Shown in pieces: positions 30,145-37,700 of a stretch of 64,000 nucleotides of DNA. The stretch is from the NCBI GenBank assembly GCA_963698565.1, contig CAVORH010000011.1, positions 62,001 through 126,000 of the forward strand. Direction: 5' to 3'. How positions within the stretch are numbered: the first letter of the stretch is position 1; each line of letters begins with the position of its first letter. The notes beneath the pieces were generated by a model. That model saw only the letters and a list, made by a program, of their open reading frames with translations, was not told the origin of the DNA and ran no database searches. Origin of the DNA: Sva-07 sp963698565. Lineage in GTDB: Bacteria > Actinomycetota > Acidimicrobiia > Acidimicrobiales > Ilumatobacteraceae. The position numbers were made by a program, and so were the translations under genes.

Positions 30145-31923
30145 ATGTCCAGTCTTCAGTTCAGCGCGCCCGTGCATCGGGGCCGACGGCGAGCAATCGG
30201 AGTTGCGGCGGCCTTGCTCCTCCCGCTGCTGGTCCTGCCCCACCACTCGGCCTCGGCCGGTGACAACGGCAACGATCACGGCAAGAAGGAGAACGACCAC
30301 GGCCGCAAGGGGAAGGACCACGGCCGCCACGACGACAGAGGCTCCGATCCGGTGTTCGCGGACGGCGGTGTGCTGGCCGGCTCGACCAACGGCATCTCGT
30401 TCGCCCCCGATGGCACCCTCTACGTCGCCAACGTGTTCGGTTCGACGATCACGCAGATCGATCCCGACACCGGTGAGGTCCTGAGCAGGCTGACCGCGGC
30501 AGACAGTGTCTTCTTCCCGGACGACGTGCTCGTCGCTCCCGACGGCACGATCTACTGGACCGAGATCGCGCTCGGCAACGTGTTCAAGAAGCCGGTCGGC
30601 GAGCCGGCGTTCCCGTTGTTGCCCGGCTTGTTCGTGACACCGGGCCTCAACAGCGCGAACCCGCTGGCGCTGGCCGATGACGGCAGGCTCTTCGCTGCCG
30701 GCTGCTACGGCGGGGACGACAACTCCTTCGTCGAGATCGACAACGACGGCAGCGACGGCTACGCCGGAATCACGAACGTGCTGTTCGGCCCCGTTCCGGA
30801 CTGCGCCTCGAACGGGATGTCGTGGCAGGACGGATTCTTGTACTCGCCGCAGCCGTTCGGCGACGAGGTGGTGCGTGTCGACCCCGACACCGGAGACAGG
30901 ACGCCGGTGACCACCGGCTGGCCGGTGCCGATCGGAACCGCCTTCGGCTCCGACGGCGCGCTCTATGCCGTTGCCCAGGGCATCGGCGAGGTGGTGCGGA
31001 TCGACCTCGGCAACGGCGACACTGCGAACAACCGCACGGTGCTCGCCGAGATCCCCGTCGCCTGGGCCGACAACATCGCCGTGCTCCCGGTCGACGGCGA
31101 GCCCGACCGCATCTTCGTCTCGAGCGCGACCGACTCGACGATCGTCGAGGTGATGGGCGATGGCGAGCTCCGCACCGTGGTCCCCGGCCAGTTCCAGTTG
31201 CCGCTCGGCGTGAACGTGATCGGCAACACGCTGTACACGACCAACTCGAGCCAGATCGTCGGGTTCGATCGCAGCACCCGAGAGCAGACCAGCGTCTTCC
31301 GGGCGCCGTTCGGGTTCGGGTATCCGTTCGCCGTCAGTTCCGTGGCCTGGGGCCAGAACCTGGTGCTGATGTCGGCGTTCGATGGCGGGATCACACTCTG
31401 GGACCCGGTTGACAACGTTGCACTCGCCCAGGGTCCCGTACCGGTGTTCCCGATCGACGGAGAGCCGTTCAAGGGCGACTTGATCGTGACGACGGCAGCG
31501 CCGGACGGGTCGATCTACCGATTGGGGTCGGACCTCGCGCCGATCGAACTCGTTGCGAACGTGCCGGGTGCGACGGGACTCGCCGCCAAGGGTGGCGACG
31601 TGTACGTCGCCGACGGTGACGACGGCACCATCGTGCAGATCATCGACAACCGCCGGACGCTGGCAGCGCCGGTCACGGTGTTCGATGGGCTCGACTCGCC
31701 CGAAGGGATCGACATCAAGGGCAACGTGGTGTACGTCGTGGAGGGCGGGTCGGAGACGCTGACCAGCATCGACATGAGGAACGGCAAGCGCACGACGATC
31801 GCAACCGATCTCGGGTTCCAGGGGCCCTTCCTCTTCCCCTTCGGCTACCTGAACAACGTGACGGTTGCCGGCAACGACATCTACGTCAACGCCGACCGCC
31901 GAAACGTGATCTACGAGTTCTGA
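30145..31923 (+). CDS. Secreted beta-propeller protein (ScyD/ScyE or SMP-30/NHL-like)
   Basis: 592 aa. Signal peptide (about 1-35), then a His/Asp/Lys-rich segment (NDHGKKENDHGRKGKDHGRH) that could bind metal, then propeller blades with repeated SFAPDGTLYVANVFGSTI-, VLVAPDGTIYWTE- and VAPGQFQLPLGVNVIGNTLYT-type motifs. It resembles the ScyD/ScyE extracellular-protein family and gluconolactonase-like propellers; activity is not predictable. ATG 30145 has GGGAGG 6 nt upstream; the frame stays open upstream but has no signal peptide there. Confidence 0.78.
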   Translation: MSSLQFSAPVHRGRRRAIGVAAALLLPLLVLPHHSASAGDNGNDHGKKENDHGRKGKDHGRHDDRGSDPVFADGGVLAGSTNGISFAPDGTLYVANVFGSTITQIDPDTGEVLSRLTAADSVFFPDDVLVAPDGTIYWTEIALGNVFKKPVGEPAFPLLPGLFVTPGLNSANPLALADDGRLFAAGCYGGDDNSFVEIDNDGSDGYAGITNVLFGPVPDCASNGMSWQDGFLYSPQPFGDEVVRVDPDTGDRTPVTTGWPVPIGTAFGSDGALYAVAQGIGEVVRIDLGNGDTANNRTVLAEIPVAWADNIAVLPVDGEPDRIFVSSATDSTIVEVMGDGELRTVVPGQFQLPLGVNVIGNTLYTTNSSQIVGFDRSTREQTSVFRAPFGFGYPFAVSSVAWGQNLVLMSAFDGGITLWDPVDNVALAQGPVPVFPIDGEPFKGDLIVTTAAPDGSIYRLGSDLAPIELVANVPGATGLAAKGGDVYVADGDDGTIVQIIDNRRTLAAPVTVFDGLDSPEGIDIKGNVVYVVEGGSETLTSIDMRNGKRTTIATDLGFQGPFLFPFGYLNNVTVAGNDIYVNADRRNVIYEF

Positions 31924-31938
31924 CCACGATCGAAGTGC

Positions 31939-31977
31939 GGCGCGGCACCCCGGCGTGACGAGCCGGGGTACTGCGCC
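31939..31977 (+). terminator. Terminator-like hairpin after the beta-propeller gene
   Basis: Outer 5 bp (GGCGC/GCGCC), a 3x3 internal loop, inner 8 bp (ACCCCGGC/GCCGGGGT) and a 7-nt loop, starting 16 nt after the stop. Confidence 0.65.
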
Positions 31978-32066
31978 GTGCCAGCACCCGGTCGTCTGCG
32001 GTCAGATCGATGCTCGAGCGGTCGACCGCGAGATGGAGTGGGCTCCCACGTGCCGTCACGTCGTGG

Positions 32067-32270
32067 TCACACCGGAACGCACAGTTCCCAGATCCAGAGG
32101 CTCGGCAGGCCGGTCAGCGCCGCTCGGGCGGCGTCGGGATGGAACGCAGCGGAGGGGTCACCGTCGATCTGCTCGTCGGTGAAGGGAGCCTCGGTGCAGT
32201 TCACCACCGACAGCCCGGCATGCCGGAACGCTGCGAGCCAGGTCGAGGCGCTGTGGCGGTGGTTGCGCAC
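32067..32270 (-). pseudogene. C-terminal remnant of a SAM-dependent methyltransferase
   Basis: 67 codons with a methyltransferase-like C-terminus: STWLAAFRHAGLSVV, a TEAPFTDEQ segment, and ARAALTGLPSLWIWEL before the stop. The catalytic Rossmann part is missing. Upstream in the same frame is the intergenic hairpin (32290-32330), then prmA, so the 5' part has been lost. Recognition rests on the typical end of class I methyltransferases and is not certain. Confidence 0.4.
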
Positions 32271-32289
32271 AGACCGGGGTCGTTCGAGG

Positions 32290-32330
32290 CGATGAGTTTC
32301 GGCGCGACCTGTGCGCGCCGAGACTCATCG
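32290..32330. terminator. Terminator-like hairpin, GATGAG family
   Basis: 17-nt arms 32290-32306 and 32314-32330 pair with one G-U position; loop 7 nt. The outer stem CGATGAG/CTCATCG recurs in the hairpins at 53559 and 59962. Confidence 0.6.
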
Positions 32331-32335
32331 CGCGG

Positions 32336-33166
32336 TCACCGGGACGTGGGGTGGGCGAGGGTGACGGCCGCCCAGCCGTCGAGGACGTCGGTGTGTTCGA
32401 CGACCATCGGCGCGAGGGCGGCGACCACGTGGTCGTGGCGGTCGGCGAGGATGCCGCTGATCACGAGCCGCCCCTCGGATGCCGTCAGCCGTTGCAGGTC
32501 GTCGGCGAGTTCGACGAGCGTCGGGGCGAGGATGTTGGCCACGACCAGGTCGTGGGCCCCATCGAGGTCGGCAGCAGGTGTGGTGTCCACCACGATCCGG
32601 TCTGCGACGCCGTTGCGGATCGCATTGGCGCGGGTGGCCTCGACGGCAGCCGAGGCAACGTCGACGGCCCGAACGGAGCGTCCACCGAGCATCGCTGCCA
32701 TCACCGCGATGACGCCGGTCCCGCAGCCCACGTCGAGCACCGTGCAGCCGACGCCGAGGTGACGTCGGGCGGCCCGTAGCGAGAGCAACGTGGTGGGATG
32801 ATCCCCGAGGCCGAACGCGCCACCGGGTTCGATCGCGATCGCGACGACCCCGTCGTCGAACACATGGTCCTGCCACGCCGGAACAACGACCAAGCCGTCG
32901 TCGACCCACATCGGGCGTGCGAACTCGCGCCACGTGTCGGCGGGGTCGTCGGCCAGGTCGACGACACGGCTCGGCCAGCGACCGCCCAGGCGCTCGACCG
33001 CGCGGGCCACGGCGCCGGGCTCGTCTCCGACCGCTGTCCACAACTCGACCCGATCGACGGCGTCGGGGCACTGTCGTTCTTCGATCGCCCTCACGCCGAG
33101 TTGCCACAGCACGTCCGATGCCAGCTCGACCTCGCTGGACGCGACGGTGACGACGAAGGCCCGCAT
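32336..33166 (-). CDS. prmA: Ribosomal protein L11 methyltransferase
   Basis: 276 aa. The N-terminal substrate domain (VASSEVELASDVLWQLG) is followed by the methyltransferase with SAM motif VLDVGCGTGVIAV, preceded by FGLGDHPTT (PrmA-specific G-HxTT) and followed by VVANILAPTLVEL. It trimethylates ribosomal protein L11. ATG 33166 overlaps the stop of the carbonic-anhydrase-like gene (TGATG), so it is translationally coupled. Confidence 0.9.
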   Translation of the reverse strand: MRAFVVTVASSEVELASDVLWQLGVRAIEERQCPDAVDRVELWTAVGDEPGAVARAVERLGGRWPSRVVDLADDPADTWREFARPMWVDDGLVVVPAWQDHVFDDGVVAIAIEPGGAFGLGDHPTTLLSLRAARRHLGVGCTVLDVGCGTGVIAVMAAMLGGRSVRAVDVASAAVEATRANAIRNGVADRIVVDTTPAADLDGAHDLVVANILAPTLVELADDLQRLTASEGRLVISGILADRHDHVVAALAPMVVEHTDVLDGWAAVTLAHPTSR

Positions 33167-33684
33167 CAGTCCAGGCGCCGCAGACCGGTGCGGTATCCCA
33201 CGATCCGCTCCACGTAGGCCGCTGCACTCCGCTGGATCAGCGTCAGATCGGCGCGCCCGGGCTTGATCACCGCCGGCGATCCGGCAGCGAGCGCTCCCGA
33301 GGGTACGTCGACGTCGTTGAGCACCACGGAGTTCGCGGCGACGATCGCACCGGATCGGACCACCGAACGGTGCAGCACCATCGCGGCGTTGCCGATCAGC
33401 ACGTCGTCTTCGATCGTGCACCCCTCGAGATGGATCAGGTGTCCCAGCACGCATCCGTCGCCCACGACCGTGGGCCACTCGGGCGTGGTGTGGAGCACGG
33501 CGTTGTCCTGGACGCTCGTACGCGCTCCGATTCGGATGTCGCCGCCATCACCGCGGAGCACCGCTCCGGGCCACACCGACGACTCCGGCCCGATGGTGAC
33601 CGAACCGATGATCACCGCATCGGGGTGGACGAACGCCGAGGAGGCGATCGTGGGTTCGAGGTCTTCGAGTGCATACACGGCCAT
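33166..33684 (-). CDS. Gamma-carbonic anhydrase-like hexapeptide-repeat protein
   Basis: 172 aa left-handed beta-helix. Repeated [IV]G-x4 turns (IIGSVTIGPESSVWPGAVLRGD, IRIGARTSVQDNAVLH) and zinc-type histidines in LHTTPE and VLGHLIHLEGCTI. The catalytic role is uncertain: many YrdA/PaaY-like members are of unknown function. ATG 33684 is preceded by TACCGT at 7 nt. Upstream partner of prmA in a two-gene operon. Confidence 0.85.
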   Translation of the reverse strand: MAVYALEDLEPTIASSAFVHPDAVIIGSVTIGPESSVWPGAVLRGDGGDIRIGARTSVQDNAVLHTTPEWPTVVGDGCVLGHLIHLEGCTIEDDVLIGNAAMVLHRSVVRSGAIVAANSVVLNDVDVPSGALAAGSPAVIKPGRADLTLIQRSAAAYVERIVGYRTGLRRLD

Positions 33685-33763
33685 CGGCGGCACGGTACCC
33701 GGCGGGTTCGGGCGACGCAGACTCGTTGGAGTTCTCCGGCTCGGAACCGGTACCGTTGCCGGA

Positions 33764-35338
33764 ATGTCCCGCAGGATCGACATCGAGCTGACGAGCGCGC
33801 TCCCCGACGGCTCATGGACGTGGCGCGCCGCTGGCGCCCGCAAGCCCAACGGCCACTTGGACGGCGGGTTACTGCCGCCAGGATCGGCGGTCGGCGACGT
33901 CCTGAAGGTCGAGGTCGAGCAGATGCTCGACGGCATCGAGGTGCAGTCGATCGTCAAGGGTCGCGAGAAGGCCGAGGACGCGGGCCTGATCGAGCTGCTC
34001 CCCAGCGAGAAGCCATTCGAGGCGGTGATCGAGACCCGCGCCAAGCGTGACCGCAGCGAACGACGTGACGGTCGCGACGGGCGTGACGGCCGTAAGCGTC
34101 GCGACGGCAAGCGAGATGGCGGTCGAGCCGGTGGTCGTGACGGCGACGGCAAGGGCCGTTCCGACCAACGGCGTCAGCGGCCGCACTTCGAAGCACCACC
34201 CGAACTCCCCCAGCGCCCGAAGCCCAAGCGGTTGCGACCCGGCAAGGCCCGTCGCAATGCAGTCCTCGCTGATCTGCCAGAGGAGCAGCGGCCGATCGCC
34301 GAGCTCGCACTCCAGGGGATGTCCGCCGTGCGTGCCCGGGTCAAGGAGGAGAACGCGAAGCTCGAAGCCGCCGGACAGCCGACGATGCCCGAGGCGTCGG
34401 TCGTCAAGATGGCCGAAGACATGTTGCCCAAGTTGCGTGTGGCTGAATGGCTCGATCGAGCCGAAGCGGCCCAGCGGCAGATGGAACACCTCGACCTTCG
34501 TGATCTGCGGAGCGTCGTGGCCGCCAGTGACGACTCGATCGTCGCTCGCGACGAATCCACCCGGGCGATCGCCGACGACTTGCGTCAGGCGCTCGTGCGC
34601 AAGCAGGACGAAGAACTCCTGCTCTGGTTCGGCGACATCGACGCCGCGATCGGAGTCGGACGCGTGATCCGGGCACTCCGTCTCTCGTCACAGCCACCCA
34701 AGGCCGGCGTCATGTTCCCGCCGGATCTGGCCCGCCGACTCGGCGAGGCTGCAACGGCGGCGCTGCAGCCGGAGGATCCCGCCGATCGATGGATCGCCGT
34801 GCTCGAGGCCACCGCCTTCTCACCGGTCCGAACGCTGGTTGCGCCGACGACCGCGCCGTCGGTCGTGACCGACGACCTCAAGGCGACGGTACTGCGCCTC
34901 GGACCTGCCCTACCCCAGATCGCTGCGCTGCTCGGTGTGGAGATCCCACCTGGCACACCCAAGCCGAAGCCGCTCCGCGCCGGACCGCCGCGCAAGGACG
35001 GTCGGGGCGAGCGAGGCAAGGACAACCGCTCCGGTGGCAAGGGCGGACGCCCCACCGACCGTCCACGCCCGGCTCGTACGACGCCACCTGCCGCAGCACC
35101 GGAGCCGCCGAAGGAGCCGGCGCCGGTCGTCGAGGAGGCACCAGCTCCCGAGGCACCGGTCGAGGAGACACCAGCCGCCGAGGCGCCGGTCGAGGAGACA
35201 CCAGCCGCCGAAGCGCCGGTCGAGGAGGCACCAGCCGCCGAGACACCGGTCGAGGAGACACCAGCCGCCGAAGCACCGGTCGAGGAGACACCAGCCGCCG
35301 AAGCGCCAGTCGACGAGGTCACCGCGTCGAGCGACTGA
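33764..35338 (+). CDS. Conserved hypothetical protein with basic linker and Glu/Pro repeat tail
   Basis: 524 aa, not recognised. N-terminal 70 residues look like a small beta-barrel (IDIELTSALPDGSWTWRAAG, GDVLKVEVEQMLDG), possibly OB/TRAM-like. Residues about 95-135 are a strongly basic RDGRDGRKRRDGKRDGGRAG segment. The helical middle (about 165-400) includes LPEEQRPIAELALQG and RVAEWLDRAEAAQRQMEHLDLRDL. The tail is a tandem PVEETPAAEA repeat. RNA binding is a fair guess from the charge pattern and possible OB fold. ATG 33764 follows TACCGT by 7 nt. Confidence 0.6.
   Translation: MSRRIDIELTSALPDGSWTWRAAGARKPNGHLDGGLLPPGSAVGDVLKVEVEQMLDGIEVQSIVKGREKAEDAGLIELLPSEKPFEAVIETRAKRDRSERRDGRDGRDGRKRRDGKRDGGRAGGRDGDGKGRSDQRRQRPHFEAPPELPQRPKPKRLRPGKARRNAVLADLPEEQRPIAELALQGMSAVRARVKEENAKLEAAGQPTMPEASVVKMAEDMLPKLRVAEWLDRAEAAQRQMEHLDLRDLRSVVAASDDSIVARDESTRAIADDLRQALVRKQDEELLLWFGDIDAAIGVGRVIRALRLSSQPPKAGVMFPPDLARRLGEAATAALQPEDPADRWIAVLEATAFSPVRTLVAPTTAPSVVTDDLKATVLRLGPALPQIAALLGVEIPPGTPKPKPLRAGPPRKDGRGERGKDNRSGGKGGRPTDRPRPARTTPPAAAPEPPKEPAPVVEEAPAPEAPVEETPAAEAPVEETPAAEAPVEEAPAAETPVEETPAAEAPVEETPAAEAPVDEVTASSD
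35150..35318 (+). repeat. 30-bp coding repeats (PVEETPAAEA)
   Basis: About five to six tandem units of ten codons with few differences (EET/EEA, AEA/AET), at the 3' end of the 524-aa protein gene. Low-complexity acidic tail, likely disordered and prone to length change. Confidence 0.8.
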
Positions 35339-35382
35339 GCGGGTTCGCCTCGTTCGAGACGCAGCACGTACGATCCTCGGCC

Positions 35383-36168
35383 ATGTCCGAGATCGTCACC
35401 TACGAAACGCGCGACCGCGTCGCCCTGATCACCCTCAACCGTCCCGACGCGCGCAATGCGGTCAACGGCGACGTCGCCCAGGCAATGGAGGCCGCCATCG
35501 ACCGGATGGAGGCCGACGACGACATCTGGATCGGCATCATCCAGGCCAACACCGAAGGCCAGGAACGGCCGGTGTTCTGCGCCGGCGCCGATCTGAAGGC
35601 GATCAACTCGGGCGCCGGAGGCTCGCTGATGACCGAGCGAGGAGGCTTCGCCGGCTTCGCCTATCGCGAGCGCAAGAAGCCGGTGATCGTCGCCGTCGAC
35701 GGCCTCGCCACTGCCGGAGGCTGTGAGATCGTGCTCGCTGCCGATCTGGTGGTCGCAACGACCCGATCGGCCTTCGGGCTGGCCGAGGTGAAGCGCAACC
35801 TCGTGGCGGGCGCCGGAGGGCTGTTTCGGCTCCCCCGTGCGATCGGGCGATCGGCAGCGATGGAGCTGATTCTCACCGGCGAGCCGTTGTCTGCGGCGCG
35901 CGCACACGAACTCGGCCTCGTGAACCGTCTCGTCGAGCCCGGGGAGGCCACCGACGAAGCGTTTCGACTCGCCGCCCAGATCACCGCGGCCGCGCCGCTC
36001 GCCGTGTGGGAGAGCCGCAAGGTCGTGCTCGCTGCTGCCACCGAGGACGACGAGACGCTGAAGCAGATGACCGACGCAGCCATGGGCGTCGTGATGCGCT
36101 CCGAGGACCTCGGCGAAGGGCTGACCGCGTTCATCGAGAAGCGCCCGCCACAGTGGAAGGGGCGCTGA
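35383..36168 (+). CDS. Enoyl-CoA hydratase/isomerase (crotonase) family
   Basis: 261 aa. Crotonase motifs: ALITLNRPDARNAVN, FCAGADLKAI (oxyanion hole), AVDGLATAGGCEIVLAADL and GLAEVKRNLVAGAGG with the catalytic-Glu positions largely kept. It acts on acyl-CoA esters, probably in fatty-acid or related degradation; the exact reaction is unknown. ATG 35383 lies 8 nt after TACGAT. It stands alone. Confidence 0.88.
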   Translation: MSEIVTYETRDRVALITLNRPDARNAVNGDVAQAMEAAIDRMEADDDIWIGIIQANTEGQERPVFCAGADLKAINSGAGGSLMTERGGFAGFAYRERKKPVIVAVDGLATAGGCEIVLAADLVVATTRSAFGLAEVKRNLVAGAGGLFRLPRAIGRSAAMELILTGEPLSAARAHELGLVNRLVEPGEATDEAFRLAAQITAAAPLAVWESRKVVLAAATEDDETLKQMTDAAMGVVMRSEDLGEGLTAFIEKRPPQWKGR

Positions 36169-36177
36169 GGCGCCCGC

Positions 36178-36627
36178 TCAGAACGGGCGGAACGTGGTGA
36201 TCAGGCGGGCCACGATGCCCGCGCGCTCGTAGAGGTTCTTCGTGTGTCGATCGCCCGGGAGCGCCTGTCCCTCGACGGCGATCGCTCCACGGGTTCTCGA
36301 CTCGGCGATCGCCTCGGCCAGCAGTGCATCTCCGAATCCGAGTTCACGGGCCTCGGGCGTCACCCACACCTGGTCGATCCGGAGCACCTGATCGTCTCCC
36401 AGGTCGGCAACGAGATAGCCGACCACGATGTCGTCGATCACGGCGACGTGCACGTCCGATGTGCCACATCGCGCAGCCCAGTCCTCGATCTGCGGGTGCT
36501 CGATCAGCCAGCGATCGCCGCCGCGTTGCCCGACGAGCGCCCCTCGGGCCTCGTGTTCGAGCAGCTCGAGGGCGACGAGGTCGTCGCCGTTCGCCGGATC
36601 GGCCCGTCGAACGATCGGGTCGATCAT
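36178..36627 (-). CDS. GNAT-family N-acetyltransferase
   Basis: 149 aa. The GNAT fold is seen in VHVAVIDDIVVGYLVAD, LRIDQVWVTPEARELGFGDALLAEAI (acetyl-CoA-binding region, an R/Q-x-x-G-x-G/A variant) and NLYERAGIVARLI. Substrate unknown. It overlaps the preceding gene by 4 nt (ATGA), so it is co-translated in the DUF4193 operon. Confidence 0.82.
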   Translation of the reverse strand: MIDPIVRRADPANGDDLVALELLEHEARGALVGQRGGDRWLIEHPQIEDWAARCGTSDVHVAVIDDIVVGYLVADLGDDQVLRIDQVWVTPEARELGFGDALLAEAIAESRTRGAIAVEGQALPGDRHTKNLYERAGIVARLITTFRPF

Positions 36628-37046
36628 TCGACGTCACCACGCAGTTGGTCGATCTTGCCGAGGATCGTGCGGCGATGACGGCCCGCTCGTTCGTACGCCT
36701 CGATGGCTGCTCGCTCAGCGGTCTCGAGACCGTCGAGCAGTGCGACGATGTCCGACGCAGGCAGGTGGTCGTAATCGGCAAGCGCCAACGATGAAGCGTC
36801 GACCGGTGGCGTCAGCGGTGGATCGTTCGGTTCCCCGGTGGTGTCGATCGGTTCGACCGGAGCGTCGCCATCGTCGGTGACGGTGTCGGCGGGCGGCACT
36901 CCCCCGCCACCGACGATCTCGTCCACGCGGCTACGGAGCTCACGCACTCCCTGGTCGACCGCGAGCTTGCCGACGAACCGTGCGAGCACGATCTCGCGCC
37001 GCATCCGATCGAAGGCTGCCGGCACCTGATCCAACAACGTGGTCAT
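36624..37046 (-). CDS. Conserved actinobacterial protein with C-terminal helix-turn-like domain
   Basis: 140 aa. The N-terminal helix (LLDQVPAAFDRMRREIVLARF) is joined by a disordered Asp/Pro/Thr linker to a C-terminal motif YDHLPASDIVALLDGLETAERAAIEAYE..GRHRRTIL. The same YDxLxAxxVVxxLxGLxxxExxAVxxYExxxRxRRTIL pattern is found in many actinobacterial proteins of unknown role. Lies 13 bp after DUF4193 and overlaps the GNAT gene. No function assigned. Confidence 0.65.
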   Translation of the reverse strand: MTTLLDQVPAAFDRMRREIVLARFVGKLAVDQGVRELRSRVDEIVGGGGVPPADTVTDDGDAPVEPIDTTGEPNDPPLTPPVDASSLALADYDHLPASDIVALLDGLETAERAAIEAYERAGRHRRTILGKIDQLRGDVE

Positions 37047-37059
37047 GCCGGCGTCGAGT

Positions 37060-37557
37060 TCACGAGCCGCCGAAGATCGGACAGTCGTCGTCTCCGACCG
37101 GGCAGTTCGGCGCACTGGAGCGCACGAGCAGGAAGCACGACGTGCACAGCTGTTCGTCCTGCTGCTTGGGCATGAGGCGCTCGCCGCCTTCGCCCTTGAC
37201 GTCGGGCTCGTCGTCCTCGTCCTCGTCGTCGTCATCGTCGTCGGACGCGACGAGCCGGTCCTTCAGGATCTTGTCGAGATCCTCCTCGACGTCGTCGTCG
37301 GCGAGCAGCTCCTCGTCCTCGTCGTCGTCATCGTCGTCGGCGCGCTTCTTGCGTTTCGTGCGGGGCGTCTCGGCTGCAGCCTCGTCCTCGTCGTCGTCGT
37401 CGTCGACCACTGCATCGTCGTCGTCATCGTCGTCGGCCGGCAGGTCGTCGTCGTCGTCGAGATCGATGTCGTCGTCGTCGAGATCGATGTCATCGGTCTC
37501 TTCTTCGGATTCGATCTCGTCGTCGGATTCGATCTCTGTCGTGTCGTCGTCAGCCAT
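37060..37557 (-). CDS. DUF4193 family protein, extremely Asp-rich
   Basis: 165 aa. Long runs of Asp, with Glu and short Arg/Lys interruptions (PRTKRKKR), fill residues 1-120. The C-terminus MPKQQDEQLCTSCFLLV...CPVGDDDCPIF has four Cys that may bind zinc; the KQxDEFxCxSCFLV motif identifies DUF4193. Usual family members are shorter and less acidic. ATG 37557 has no obvious leaderless -10; a CRP-type site lies about 100 bp upstream. Confidence 0.8.
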   Translation of the reverse strand: MADDDTTEIESDDEIESEEETDDIDLDDDDIDLDDDDDLPADDDDDDDAVVDDDDDEDEAAAETPRTKRKKRADDDDDDEDEELLADDDVEEDLDKILKDRLVASDDDDDDEDEDDEPDVKGEGGERLMPKQQDEQLCTSCFLLVRSSAPNCPVGDDDCPIFGGS

Positions 37558-37656
37558 GTCGTCGTTTCGATCTCGTCGTGCGGCGGGTCACCGAACGAAT
37601 GGGCGGTTGCGGCGGGAGCATAGGCCTGGCTGGCCGATCCACTGAGACGCCGCTCG

Positions 37657-37672
37657 TGTGACAGGGGTCACA
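37657..37672. promoter_or_regulatory. CRP-family binding site (TGTGA-N6-TCACA)
   Basis: TGTGACAGGGGTCACA is a perfect CRP palindrome, extended by one more pair on each side. It lies in the gap between thyX-like and DUF4193 genes, 100 bp upstream of the DUF4193 start and 29 bp past the thyX-like stop. Mycobacterial CRP uses the same TGTGA-N6-TCACA consensus. Confidence 0.65.
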
Positions 37673-37700
37673 CCGCACGGATCGTGGCGTCGATCGACGC

